DNA from: Elusimicrobiota bacterium
GTDB lineage: Bacteria > Elusimicrobiota > Elusimicrobia > UBA1565 > UBA9628
Direction of reading: 5' to 3'
NCBI GenBank assembly: GCA_016218545.1
Contig: JACRDQ010000036.1
Span: 1 to 64,000 of the forward strand
Length of the DNA: 64,000 bases
Position 1 is the stretch's first letter. Each line of letters begins with the position of its first letter. A program made the position numbers and the translations under genes. Positions 8,852-17,140 of this stretch are shown one piece after another. The notes below the pieces were generated by a model. That model was given only the letters and a program-made list of their open reading frames with translations, was not told where the DNA came from and ran no database searches.

Positions 8852-10534
8852 TTTTCCCTTGCTGCGGTAGAGGCCGGCGCGCTCCTTGGCCTCAGCCAAC
8901 TGTTCCGGGGTCAGCTGGGAGGACAACTCCTGGAGCTGCTTGGAAGCGTGCTTGCTGTCCTGCTCAGCAGCCAGGGAGTACCAGGCATGGGCCTCGACCA
9001 GGTCCTTGGCCACGCCCTCGCCGTCCACATAGGCCCTGGCGAGCGTGGACTGCGACATCCAGCTCCCCCCCTCGGCAGCCTTCCTGGTCCATTCCAGGGA
9101 CTTGGCCGGGTCGGTCTCGACCCCATGGCCCTGGCTGTACATGATGGACAGCATCTCCTGGGCCGAGATGTGGCCCTGGTCAGCGGCCTTCTGGAACCAG
9201 GTGAAGCTGGTCTTGGCGTCCTTGGTCACGCCTTCGCCGGCATAGTAGAGCCTGGCAAGATTGAACTGAGCGCCTGAATGACCCTTCTCCGCTGCCGCGC
9301 TGAGGAGTTGGACAGCGGCCGGAGCGCTCTTGGGGACCCCGGCGCCGTCAAGGTGCATCATGGCCAGGTCATTCATGGCATCGAGGTCGCCATAGATGGC
9401 CGCGGCGCGCAGCCAGCCCAAGGCCTCGAACCCCGAGACCGCGACCCCGCGTCCTTCGTTGCGCATGGCCGCCAGGTTGTACATGGCTCCGCTGTGCCCG
9501 TGCGAGGCTGCCTTGCGGTACCACCGCACAGCCTCGCGGTCGTTGCGGCGCACTCCCCTGCCGTCCCGCAGGAGGTCGGCATAGGTGGCCTGGGCCCAAG
9601 CCAGCCCGCTCTTGCCTGCCTTGGCGAACCAACGGGCTCCTTCACCCTCGTCCTTGGCCACCCCGGAGCCTGAGAGGTGCATGTCCCCCAGCCGGGCTTG
9701 CGCCGAGCTGTTGCCTGCTTGAGCCGCCTTCCGGTAGAGCTTGGCCGCCAAGGCCGGGTCCAGGGCCGCGTCCTTGCCGTGCTGGTGCTTGAAAGCCTGG
9801 GCGACGTCAGGGTCCGCGTCCCCTGGATCAGAGGGCTCCTTGCACCCATCGCCTTCGCACAGGAGCGGCGGTTCCTTGCTGGTCAGCCAGCCCTTGCCGC
9901 TGAACTTGGCCTGGTCGAGCACGGCCTGGGCGCGGGCCAGACCCTCTTGCCTGCCGCACGCGATGGAGAACAGGAACACGTGGTTGCCGCGGATGGCTGC
10001 CAGGAGCACGCTGATCATGGAGCCTCCTGGGAGCTCCTTGTCCATGAAGGCGTACTGCTGGCCTTCGAAGGCCAGGCCGCCCAGGGTGCGGGTGTGGCTG
10101 GGGCCGCGGGTCTCGATGGGAGCGCCGCTGGCCTTCATCATCTGGAACGTGTTCTCGATGTAGGCCTGGCCGGTGCGGATGTTGAAGGCCTCAGGGATGC
10201 GCTCCGCCGCAGCCATGACGATGGCGCTGTCATCGAGGTCCTTGCTGGTCTGGTCCAAGGTCAGGGTGAGCATGGCGGAGGCCTTGGAGAGGCCTTCTTC
10301 CAAGACCGCGGCCATGGGTCCTACGCCTAACACGGAGACCGCTTCCTTGAGCGCCTTGCGGGTCCAGCCCCTGCCTTGGATCGAAGCCTCCTCAGGCAGG
10401 TTCCAGATGAGGCCGAAGTAGTCGTGGCGGTAGACCCAGCCGTCGATGCGGCCCGGGTCCTCGGGCCCTGGCTTGGCAGCCGGGCAAAGGGTGGCCGCGA
10501 AGAGCAGGCAGGCGCAAAGGCCTAGGCGTTTCAT
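8849..10534 (-). CDS. Exported Sel1-repeat (SLR/TPR-like) protein with PsbP-like N-terminal domain
   Basis: 561 residues. A signal peptide (1-19) is followed by an N-terminal domain (about 30-215, beginning YRHDYFGLIWNLP) whose pattern of strands and ending resembles PsbP/DUF1795-type folds. From about 255 to 545 there are seven to eight Sel1-like repeats of about 36 residues with the usual signature A...LG..Y..G.GV..D...A..W..KAA..G. Such repeats form superhelical scaffolds for protein-protein contacts, often in the periplasm. The start is ATG with TGCTATCAT (extended -10) 6 bases upstream and no Shine-Dalgarno site. Partners are not evident from its neighbours. Repeat identification is secure; the N-terminal fold is tentative. 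Confidence 0.85.
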   Translation of the reverse strand: MKRLGLCACLLFAATLCPAAKPGPEDPGRIDGWVYRHDYFGLIWNLPEEASIQGRGWTRKALKEAVSVLGVGPMAAVLEEGLSKASAMLTLTLDQTSKDLDDSAIVMAAAERIPEAFNIRTGQAYIENTFQMMKASGAPIETRGPSHTRTLGGLAFEGQQYAFMDKELPGGSMISVLLAAIRGNHVFLFSIACGRQEGLARAQAVLDQAKFSGKGWLTSKEPPLLCEGDGCKEPSDPGDADPDVAQAFKHQHGKDAALDPALAAKLYRKAAQAGNSSAQARLGDMHLSGSGVAKDEGEGARWFAKAGKSGLAWAQATYADLLRDGRGVRRNDREAVRWYRKAASHGHSGAMYNLAAMRNEGRGVAVSGFEALGWLRAAAIYGDLDAMNDLAMMHLDGAGVPKSAPAAVQLLSAAAEKGHSGAQFNLARLYYAGEGVTKDAKTSFTWFQKAADQGHISAQEMLSIMYSQGHGVETDPAKSLEWTRKAAEGGSWMSQSTLARAYVDGEGVAKDLVEAHAWYSLAAEQDSKHASKQLQELSSQLTPEQLAEAKERAGLYRSKGK

Positions 10535-10540
10535 GAGCCC

Positions 10541-10546
10541 ATGATA
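10541..10546 (-). promoter_or_regulatory. Extended -10 element before the Sel1-repeat gene
   Basis: TATCAT with a TG one base upstream (TGCTATCAT, minus strand) lies 6 bases before the ATG at 10534, placing the predicted transcript start at the start codon. Confidence 0.5.
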
Positions 10547-10560
10547 GCAATTGGCCGCGC

Positions 10561-11829
10561 TCAGGAGCCGCGGCTCTTGAGCAGGCCCTGCTGGAGGATG
10601 TGGTCGAAGGGGTCGAGGCCGCGTTCAGGGCCGCCCCAGTTGGCTGAGCCTCCCCCGAACTCGAAGACCACGGTGGACTGGTTCTTGAGGGACTCGAAGA
10701 GCTCTTCACGGGTCTCGGCCTTGTCCACGGACTTGAGCCAGCCGGCGTCCACGAGGTAGGCCTTGGGCTCCGGGTCGGATTCCGTGGTCCCGATCATGAC
10801 ATTGGCGGTGCGCAGGTCCCAGGGCCTGAGCCTGGCGTCAGCCAGGCGGCCGAGCATGTCTTGGACTAGAACATAGTCTCTCTGTGAGAACCTGCGGGAG
10901 TCGATGAGGTCCTCCACGGTCTCGCCGAAGACCCGCTCCTTGACCACCGCGGGCCGCTCAGGCACGGCCGGGTCCTTGCCGAAGAGCCCCCAGACCCAGC
11001 GCCTCAAGGCCGAGGGCTCGCCCGGGATGGATACGAGCCCCAGCAGCTTGGGGCCGGCCCCTGCCTCTGCCATGGCTTTGCCGACCTGGTAATCCTGCAT
11101 CGCGACCTTGAGGTCCGAGCCGCCGAAAGCGAACGCCGCCGCTGCGGAGAGCGCCACCATCTTGATGACCGCTCCCTTGAGCCTGGGGTGCTCGTACACG
11201 GCTCCAAAAGCGCCTCGTCCCAATTCCACGAGCTCCTGGCCCGCGAGGTAGAGCCTCTCCCAGCGCCTTTGCAAGCCCTGGGTGGCCAGGCCCTCTGACT
11301 CATCGGCTTTCTCGACCTTCGGAGCCTCGGCTTGCGCAGGCTTGGGACTGGGACGGCTGAGATTGCCCTGCCCTGCAGTATCCGCGGAGGCAGGAGCAGG
11401 GACGGAGAGCTCAACGCTCCCTTGCCTTGCCTGGTCGAAGACCGCGGCCCCTGCGGCATACGAGGCCTCTTCAGGAGCGTCTTGAGAGCCTGGGCTCGCA
11501 AGTCCCTGGACACTGGAAAGGTCCTCTGCAACCCCTGCGGAAGGAACAGCCAGAGGCCCGGGCGTCAGAGCCTCTGAAGGCGGGACAGCGAAGAAAGCCT
11601 GCGCAAGCTGAGGCTGGACCAGGGACGGAGCGTGGGCCCAGGAAAGACCCAGGTCCTGGCCCATGCTTGTGGGAGCTGCCAGGCCCTGCCCCAAGCCAGG
11701 GACCAGGACCGCGCTGACAGGCATGAGCACGGGCTTGACTTGCCTGGCCGCGACCGAAGCCCCCCACCCAGGCCACGGCGTCAGGGCGAAGAGAAGCGCG
11801 ACAAGCCCTCTGAGGGCTGGTCCTCTCAT
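10561..11829 (-). CDS. Exported protein-kinase-fold protein
   Basis: 422 residues from the ATG at 11829, chosen over one 36 bases upstream because it gives a typical signal peptide (MRGPALRGLVALLFAL...) and sits 7 bases after a CATACT -10 element. A Pro/Ala/Ser linker runs to about 185. The C-terminal part has protein-kinase/aminoglycoside-kinase features in order: LGRGAFGAVY glycine loop (203-212), VIK (K223), RPWDLRTANVM catalytic loop (D338, N343) and LVDAG metal-binding Asp (D361). All four core residues are kept, so ATP-dependent phosphotransfer is possible, yet the protein looks exported, where ATP is scarce. It could be a small-molecule kinase, a Fam20-like exported kinase analogue, or a protein that stays cytoplasmic. 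Fold good, substrate unknown. Confidence 0.65.
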   Translation of the reverse strand: MRGPALRGLVALLFALTPWPGWGASVAARQVKPVLMPVSAVLVPGLGQGLAAPTSMGQDLGLSWAHAPSLVQPQLAQAFFAVPPSEALTPGPLAVPSAGVAEDLSSVQGLASPGSQDAPEEASYAAGAAVFDQARQGSVELSVPAPASADTAGQGNLSRPSPKPAQAEAPKVEKADESEGLATQGLQRRWERLYLAGQELVELGRGAFGAVYEHPRLKGAVIKMVALSAAAAFAFGGSDLKVAMQDYQVGKAMAEAGAGPKLLGLVSIPGEPSALRRWVWGLFGKDPAVPERPAVVKERVFGETVEDLIDSRRFSQRDYVLVQDMLGRLADARLRPWDLRTANVMIGTTESDPEPKAYLVDAGWLKSVDKAETREELFESLKNQSTVVFEFGGGSANWGGPERGLDPFDHILQQGLLKSRGS

Positions 11830-11836
11830 CGCCTGG

Positions 11837-11842
11837 AGTATG
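11837..11842 (-). promoter_or_regulatory. -10 element before the kinase-fold gene
   Basis: CATACT on the minus strand ends 7 bases before the ATG at 11829. No ribosome-binding site lies between, which also supports this downstream start. Confidence 0.4.
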
Positions 11843-11937
11843 GCCCGGAGCCTCATGCACCGCAAGAAGCCAAAGTCCCAGACGAGGGTACCTTGGGACC
11901 CATCCCCGTAGGACCGGGAGAGGAGGGAGACCGTGGT

Positions 11938-12474
11938 TTAGAAGGCCGCGGAACCGGCTTCCACGGTCTGCTGGAGCTTGAAGATGATGCCTGCCATCTG
12001 GTCCGACTTCTCGTTCTTGAAGGTCGGGGGCAGGGCCCGCACGGTCTGGTCAGCCTCGAACACGACCTCGTTGTAGGCCTTGGGGACCTTGCGGATGACA
12101 TAGGGACGCGACACGACCTGGGGCTGGAAGGAGACGGACTTGGGCGCTTGCTCCTTATAAAGGACGTAGAGCCGCTTGGGGTTCATGGGGTCCTGCTGGA
12201 ACTGGATGTCCACGTTGTAGCCCTGGGTGGGCTTCTCACCGAGGAACACGGCGATGACGGTCTCCTTGCTGAAATCCACGGCCGGGAGCTCGAGGGCCTT
12301 GGGCGTCCCCTGGTAGGTCTTGGCCCAGATCTGGGCCAGGCTCTGGCTGTCATGGGCGGAGACCATCTGCGGCTGGGACACGCTGCAATTCTGGCCGGAG
12401 ATGACTTCCCATGCCGAGGCGTTCGCCGTCGCTGCCAGGACCGCCGCGACCGTCAGGAGGACTTTCTTCATCAT
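11938..12474 (-). CDS. Exported PrcB-like (protease-complex-associated) domain protein
   Basis: 178 residues starting at the ATG of 12474, where GAGGTG lies 6 bases upstream; a start 30 bases further out lacks such a site. Signal peptide MMKKVLLTVAAVLAATANASA. The mature protein matches the PrcB C-terminal domain pattern: VDFSKETVIAVFLGEKPTQGY, a central strand ending in VLYKEQAPK, then RPYVIRKVPK. PrcB stabilises the PrcA (dentilisin) protease complex in Treponema, and the domain is found in many secreted proteins of unknown role. No protease gene is directly adjacent, though two exported peptidases are elsewhere in the window. Confidence 0.7.
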   Translation of the reverse strand: MMKKVLLTVAAVLAATANASAWEVISGQNCSVSQPQMVSAHDSQSLAQIWAKTYQGTPKALELPAVDFSKETVIAVFLGEKPTQGYNVDIQFQQDPMNPKRLYVLYKEQAPKSVSFQPQVVSRPYVIRKVPKAYNEVVFEADQTVRALPPTFKNEKSDQMAGIIFKLQQTVEAGSAAF

Positions 12475-12504
12475 CTTGTTCACCTCTGAAGACATGGTAT
12501 CCAA

Positions 12505-12596
12505 TCGCGGTCTTCAGCCGTATGGGTCTGATGGTGAAAAAAGGGCCTGGAAATGGGCCTAGCAGGGCCTAGGTCCTCCTGCCCAGCGGGCCGGAC
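12505..12596 (-). terminator. Possible terminator region after pdhC with repeated GGGCCTAG
   Basis: GGGCCTAG occurs at 12555-12562 and again within GGGCCTAGGTCC at 12565-12576. On the minus strand the repeats can pair with each other and are followed by a run of six T (complement of 12538-12545). This is downstream of the leftward pdhC gene and may end its transcript. Confidence 0.4.
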
Positions 12597-13877
12597 TCAC
12601 ATCCCGACGAGGATGAGGTCAGGGTCGTGGAGGTGGCGCATCACGTCGTTGAGGAAGTGCTGGGCGTGCGCGCCGTCCACGTTGCGGTGGTCGAAGGTCA
12701 AGGACAGGGGCAGGACCTTCCCGACCCTGATGCCGCCTTCGACGACCACGGGCTTCTCCACCAGCCTGCCCACCCCTAGGATGCCGGTCTCCGGGTGGTT
12801 GACGATGGGCGTGCCGAAGAGCCCGCCGATGGAGCCGTAGTTCGTGATGGTGAAGGTGCCGCCCTTCAAGTCCGCCACCTCGATGGTCCTGCGCCTGGCC
12901 TTCTGCGCGAGGTCCGCGGCCTCGCGGCCGAGCTCGAGGATGGACTTGGCATCCGCGGCTTTCACGTTGGGCACGATGAGCCCGTCCTGGGTGTCCACCG
13001 CGACTCCGATGTTGTAGTAGCCCTTGAACACGAGCTGGCCCTTCTCCTCGTCCAAAGACAGGTTCATCTCAGGCACGCGCTTCAACGCGCCCACCACGGC
13101 CTTGATGAGGAAGGGGAGCAGGGTCAGGTGCACGCCCTGCTTGGCAGCCTCGGCCTTCATCCTCCCGAGGATGCGCCAGAGGTCGTCGATCACGACCTCG
13201 TCCATGGCGGTGACCTGGGCGGTATGGCTGAGGGAGTCGCTCATGGCCTGGGCGATGCGGCGCCGCACCCCGCGCAAGGGCACGCGCTCGACCGGGCCCC
13301 ACTGGTCGGTCCCGACCGCCCCTTCGCAGACCCGCGCCCCCTTCTCGGGAGCTCCCAAGCCGGCTGCCTTGCGTATATCCTCCTCGTTCACCAGGCCCTT
13401 GGGACCCGTGCCGTGGAGGAGCTCGATGTCCACTCCGAGTTTCCTGGCCAGCTCGCGATCCTTGGGCAGTGCGCTCACCCTGGGCTTGGCCACGGACCGA
13501 GGAACGTCCACGGCCGCGGCCTGGGCCTTGGCCGGCTCGTCCTCGGGAGCCTCCTCGAGCGTGCCCACCACGCCCACGGAACCCTTCGGGCTCGCAGGAG
13601 CCGGGGCCGGCGCGGCTCCCTGGCCGGCTTTGAGCTCGGCCTCGTCGCCGATGACCGCGATCACTTCCACGACCTTGATGATGTCGCCGGGTCCGCCTTT
13701 CAAGCTCAGCACGAAGCCCGCGGCAGGGGACGGGATCTCGACGACGGCCTTGTCGGTCTCGACCTCGGCCAGGATCTGGTGGTCAGCCACGCGGTCTCCG
13801 ACCTTGACCTTCCACCCCACGATCTCGCCTTCGGTGAGCCCCTCTCCGATGTCCGGGAACTTGAACTGGAAAGCCAT
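12597..13877 (-). CDS. pdhC: Pyruvate dehydrogenase E2 (dihydrolipoamide acetyltransferase)
   Basis: 426 residues from the ATG at 13877, which has a very strong GGAGGGGGAGG site. Domains in order: lipoyl domain 1-78 with the modified Lys43 in EVETDKAVVE; an Ala/Pro linker; a peripheral-subunit-binding domain (about 135-175, KLGVDIELLHGTGPKG); and the acyltransferase core (about 200-426) with DHRNVDGA near the C-terminus carrying the catalytic His and Asp. It moves the acetyl group from E1-bound hydroxyethyl-ThDP to CoA. It lies 10 bases after E1 beta in an alpha-beta-E2 operon. A branched-chain 2-oxo acid dehydrogenase E2 is the main alternative; the E1 alpha sequence favours pyruvate. No E3 gene is in the window. 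Confidence 0.92.
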   Translation of the reverse strand: MAFQFKFPDIGEGLTEGEIVGWKVKVGDRVADHQILAEVETDKAVVEIPSPAAGFVLSLKGGPGDIIKVVEVIAVIGDEAELKAGQGAAPAPAPASPKGSVGVVGTLEEAPEDEPAKAQAAAVDVPRSVAKPRVSALPKDRELARKLGVDIELLHGTGPKGLVNEEDIRKAAGLGAPEKGARVCEGAVGTDQWGPVERVPLRGVRRRIAQAMSDSLSHTAQVTAMDEVVIDDLWRILGRMKAEAAKQGVHLTLLPFLIKAVVGALKRVPEMNLSLDEEKGQLVFKGYYNIGVAVDTQDGLIVPNVKAADAKSILELGREAADLAQKARRRTIEVADLKGGTFTITNYGSIGGLFGTPIVNHPETGILGVGRLVEKPVVVEGGIRVGKVLPLSLTFDHRNVDGAHAQHFLNDVMRHLHDPDLILVGM

Positions 13878-13887
13878 CCTCCCCCTC

Positions 13888-14880
13888 CTACGCCGCCACG
13901 CGCTCGACGCCCAGGGCCTTCTTGGCCGCGGCCGTGATGCGGCCCGCATCGGGCAGATAGTGCTCCTCCAACAGGCCCAAGGGCATGAACGTGTCGAACC
14001 CGGTGACGCGCTCGATGGGAGCCAGCAGGCTCGTCAACGCCTCCTCGGCCACGCGCGCCGCGATCTCAGCGCCCAGCCCCAGGGTGCGCGGCGCCTCGTG
14101 GACGATGACCAGGCGTCCGGTCTTGCGCACGGACTCGATCACGGCCTGGCTGTCCATGGGGGAGAGCGTGCGCAGATCGATGACCTCCGCCGAGTGGCCC
14201 AGGGTCTCGAGCTCCTTGCGGGCGTTGACCGCCTCGCGGACCATGGCGCCCCAGGCCACGATGGTGAGGTCCGTGCCCTCGGCCACGGTCTTGGCCTTGC
14301 CGATGGGCACGGTGTAGTCCTCCTCGGGCACCTCCATCTTCACGGCGCGGTAGATGCGCTTGGGCTCGCAGAAGACCACGGGCTCGCCCAGGCGCAGGGC
14401 GCTCAGCATGAGGCCCTTGGCGTCGAAAGGGTTGGACGGCTGGACCACGGTCAAGCCCGGGCTGTGGACCAGGACCGTCTCAGGCGAATCGGAGTGCATC
14501 TCAGGAGCGTGGATGCCCCCGCCCCAGGGCACGCGCACCACCACGCCCAGGCTGAACCTCCCCTGGCTGCGCGTGCGGTAGCGCGCGAGCTGGTTCAAGA
14601 GCTGGTCCATGGCCACGTAGAGGAACCCTTCGAATTGGATCTCAGCCACGGGGACCATGCCGCCCGCTGCCAGGCCCAGGGAGACGCCCACGATGGCCGA
14701 CTCGGCCAGGGGCGTGTCCACCACCCTGGCAGGCCCGTACTTGGCCTGCAAGCCGTCCGTCACCCGGAATACCCCGCCCTCCCGGCCCACGTCCTCCCCG
14801 AGGACCATGACCCGGTCGTTGCGCGCCATCTCCTGGTCCAGGGCCAGGTTGATGGCTGACACCATGTTGAGCTTAGGCAT
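13888..14880 (-). CDS. pdhB: Pyruvate dehydrogenase E1 component, beta subunit
   Basis: 330 residues from the ATG at 14880, overlapping the end of the alpha gene by 8 bases. It begins MPKLNMVSAINLALDQEMA and shows the family landmarks MVLGEDVGREGGVFRVTDGL, DTPLAESAIVG, EIQFEGFLYVAMDQL and PWGGGIHAPEMHSDSPE (the phosphorylation-loop-like segment near the active site), followed by the C-terminal transketolase-like domain (VIDLRTLSPMD). With E1 alpha it forms the heterotetrameric ThDP-dependent decarboxylase of the complex. Its length is normal for the family (about 325). Confidence 0.93.
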   Translation of the reverse strand: MPKLNMVSAINLALDQEMARNDRVMVLGEDVGREGGVFRVTDGLQAKYGPARVVDTPLAESAIVGVSLGLAAGGMVPVAEIQFEGFLYVAMDQLLNQLARYRTRSQGRFSLGVVVRVPWGGGIHAPEMHSDSPETVLVHSPGLTVVQPSNPFDAKGLMLSALRLGEPVVFCEPKRIYRAVKMEVPEEDYTVPIGKAKTVAEGTDLTIVAWGAMVREAVNARKELETLGHSAEVIDLRTLSPMDSQAVIESVRKTGRLVIVHEAPRTLGLGAEIAARVAEEALTSLLAPIERVTGFDTFMPLGLLEEHYLPDAGRITAAAKKALGVERVAA

Positions 14881-15967
14881 GTCCCCCTCCGCGCTGCAGG
14901 TGATCGGCCAGCTCCGCTTTCTGCCGCTCCACGTAGGCGGGCGCGGACTTCCTGGTGTGGCTGAAGATGTCCATGGGCGAAGGAGGGGCCATGGCCTCGG
15001 CGGCAGTGATGGCCCGCTCAGCCTCCAGCCTTCCTGCCTCAAGCGCCGCGGCCTCGTCAGCGTCGGTCCACAAGCCCTTGGACTCAAGATACCGCCTCAA
15101 TCTCAACAGCGGGTCAAAGGGCTTCTGGGACTCGACTTCCTCCGCGGTCCGGTACTTCGTAGGGTCGTCCGAGCTCGTGTGCGGCCCATACCTGTAGGTG
15201 AGCATCTCGATGAGGAAGGGTCCTCCCCCGCCGCGACAGGCTTCCAGGGCCTCGACCATCGCCCCTGCCACCGCGAAGAGGTCGTTGCCGTCGATGAGCA
15301 AGCCCGCGAACCCGTAGCCGGCCGCCCGCTGGGCGATGGACTCCGCGGCGGTCTGCTGCTTCCTGGGCAGGCTGATGGCGAACTGGTTGTTCTCGCACAC
15401 GAAGACCGTGGGCGTCTTGAAGACCCCGGCGAAGTTCATGGCCTCGTGCACGTCGCCCTGGGAGCTGGCCCCGTCTCCGAAATAGGCCACGGCAGCCGCC
15501 TTCTCCCCCTTGAGCTTCAAGGACCAGGACAGCCCCACCGCGTGCAGGGGCTGCGCGCCCACCACGATCTCCACGGGCAGGATGCGCGTGGAGTCGGGCA
15601 GGCTCATGCCCCGCTCATCACCCATCCAATAGCGGTACAGGAGGGACAGGGGCACCCCGCGCATGAAGAGCGCTCCTGTCTCACGGTAGGAGGGGACCAG
15701 CCAATCCTGGGGCCCCAGGAACGCGGAGGAAGCCTGGCAAGCCTCCTGTCCGTAGAAGGGAGCGTAGGTCCCCAGCCTGCCTTCGCGCTGGAGGGTCAAG
15801 GCGGTCTGGTCCGCCACCCGCATGACGACCATGCGCTCGTAGAGCTTCCGCACGCGGTCATCGGGCAAGTCAGGCCGCAACTCCTCGTTCAACCTGCCTT
15901 CATGGTCGAGGATCTGCAGCTTTTCCGCACGGCTCGGGTCGAATCGGCCGAAGTATCTGGAGTTCAT
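14873..15967 (-). CDS. pdhA: Pyruvate dehydrogenase E1 component, alpha subunit
   Basis: 364 residues. The ATG at 15967 follows GGGGGA by 7 bases and is preferred to an in-frame TTG 15 bases upstream. The ThDP-binding motif runs from GDGASSQGD to ENN, and TYAPFYGQEACQ, VPSYRETG and RYGPHTSSDDPTKYRT closely follow the Gram-positive PdhA pattern, which is why pyruvate is favoured over branched-chain 2-oxo acids. It catalyses decarboxylation of the 2-oxo acid and reductive acylation of the E2 lipoyl group together with the beta subunit. First gene of the operon. Confidence 0.93.
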   Translation of the reverse strand: MNSRYFGRFDPSRAEKLQILDHEGRLNEELRPDLPDDRVRKLYERMVVMRVADQTALTLQREGRLGTYAPFYGQEACQASSAFLGPQDWLVPSYRETGALFMRGVPLSLLYRYWMGDERGMSLPDSTRILPVEIVVGAQPLHAVGLSWSLKLKGEKAAAVAYFGDGASSQGDVHEAMNFAGVFKTPTVFVCENNQFAISLPRKQQTAAESIAQRAAGYGFAGLLIDGNDLFAVAGAMVEALEACRGGGGPFLIEMLTYRYGPHTSSDDPTKYRTAEEVESQKPFDPLLRLRRYLESKGLWTDADEAAALEAGRLEAERAITAAEAMAPPSPMDIFSHTRKSAPAYVERQKAELADHLQRGGGHA

Positions 15968-16025
15968 CCCTGGGTCCCCCAACAGTTAGACGCGGGCCCC
16001 GGCCAAGGGATTCAGGGGTCCGTCG

Positions 16026-16682
16026 TCAGAACCCGGCTTTTTTCAGCTTTTCCCAGGTGAGAGACCCGATCGCGGGCCGTGGAGCGGCCTTGCCGGTCTC
16101 AAGCCACCGGGCCACGTGCTTTCCGATGAGATCCGTCTCCAGATTGACGGACGCGCCCTCCCTGAGGGTCCTGAGGCCCGTATGCTCCCAGGTGAAGGGG
16201 ATGACGCGGACCTCGAACGAAGTCTCGGCCAGGCCGGCCACGGTCAGGCTCACCCCGTCCACGGCGATGGAGCCCTTGAGCGCGATCCCCCTCATGAGCT
16301 CCGCCGGGGCGCTGATGCCCAGGACGCGGTCCCCATCCTTCCTGCCCAAGCCCCGGACCCGGCCCAGGCCGTCCACGTGCCCGGTCACCAGATGGCCGCC
16401 CAAGCGGTCAGCCAGCCGCAACGCGCGCTCGAGGTTCACCAGGCTGCCGGGCTTCTTGGATGGAAGGGTCGTGAGCCTGGCCGATTCGCCCAGCACGTCG
16501 AACGTCAGGAGGCCTCCGCGGACCTCCTTGACGGTCAGGCAGGCGCCGTTGACGCAAACACTCTCTCCAAGCTCGACCTTGGGGTCCCAAGCCTGGGAAG
16601 CCTCGACAGCCAGGACCATGCCTGCCTTGGACCGCCGCGCTTCCACGACCCGGCCGACATCGGCGACCAATCCCGTGAACAT
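16026..16682 (-). CDS. ribE: Riboflavin synthase, alpha chain
   Basis: 218 residues from the ATG at 16682 with the diagnostic N-terminus MFTGLV. Two lumazine-binding repeats are visible: residues 1-90 (GESVCVNGACLTV) and 95-190 (GHLVTGHVDG, KGSIAVDGVSLTV). It dismutates two 6,7-dimethyl-8-ribityllumazine molecules to riboflavin and the pyrimidinedione that is recycled by RibH. It is separated from ribBA-ribH-ribD by the zinc cluster and carries no FMN riboswitch of its own in its short upstream region, so it may be regulated differently. Confidence 0.95.
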   Translation of the reverse strand: MFTGLVADVGRVVEARRSKAGMVLAVEASQAWDPKVELGESVCVNGACLTVKEVRGGLLTFDVLGESARLTTLPSKKPGSLVNLERALRLADRLGGHLVTGHVDGLGRVRGLGRKDGDRVLGISAPAELMRGIALKGSIAVDGVSLTVAGLAETSFEVRVIPFTWEHTGLRTLREGASVNLETDLIGKHVARWLETGKAAPRPAIGSLTWEKLKKAGF

Positions 16683-16760
16683 GCCCCACTCTACCATTTC
16701 CCAAACCCTGGGCAGAAGGCAGGCGCAAGCCGACTTGGCAAGACGATCACCGAGCGCTCC

Positions 16761-16789
16761 TTGAACCAAAATGCCTGAATTGCTAGGCT
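16761..16789 (+). promoter_or_regulatory. Promoter of the zinc-uptake cluster
   Basis: TTGAAC (16761-16766), a 17-base spacer and TAGGCT (16784-16789) lie 6 bases before the GTG at 16796. The predicted transcript starts at the start codon itself. No obvious Zur operator palindrome is seen. Confidence 0.6.
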
Positions 16790-16795
16790 GATGGC

Positions 16796-17059
16796 GTGAA
16801 ACGGCTGCTCCTCGGCGTCTTGGCCTGGGCCCTGCTTTGGAGCAGCGCAGTGCTCTTCCTGCACCGCCATGCCGACGGCCTGAGCCACCAGGACTGCGTC
16901 CAGTGCGCGGCGGCTTCCAACAGCCAGTCCCAGGCGCCGAATGACTCTCCAGGGATCGCCTGCCACCTGATCCTCTCTCCAGCGCCGAAGGCGCCTGCGG
17001 TCGCGTCTCTCTCCGGGGAGCTGGTCCGGCCCCGTTCCCGCAGCCCTCCTCTGGCCTGA
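16796..17059 (+). CDS. Small exported His/Cys protein heading the zinc-uptake cluster
   Basis: 87 residues with a GTG start. Residues 1-21 form a hydrophobic membrane anchor or signal peptide. The mature part begins with a dense possible metal-binding segment, LHRHADGLSHQDCVQC, then a low-complexity Ser/Pro/Arg tail. A promoter lies directly upstream and a porin-like gene and znuACB follow in the same direction, so a role in zinc sensing, scavenging or delivery is plausible. The arrangement resembles small DUF2946-type metal-associated proteins, but I do not recognise it with confidence. Confidence 0.5.
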   Translation: MKRLLLGVLAWALLWSSAVLFLHRHADGLSHQDCVQCAAASNSQSQAPNDSPGIACHLILSPAPKAPAVASLSGELVRPRSRSPPLA

Positions 17060-17140
17060 CTCCTTCCGGTCCCATGACTCCACCCGGCATATCCGGGCAA
17101 ATAGGATTTGATTTCCACCGTAAAGAATCAGGAGAAGACC

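Noticed and set aside
16683..16795. FMN riboswitch for ribE
   Set aside because: The region is only about 110 bases and has none of the conserved RFN blocks.
16683..17140. Zur operator upstream of the zinc cluster
   Set aside because: No A/T-rich palindrome of the known Zur type could be found by eye near the promoter.
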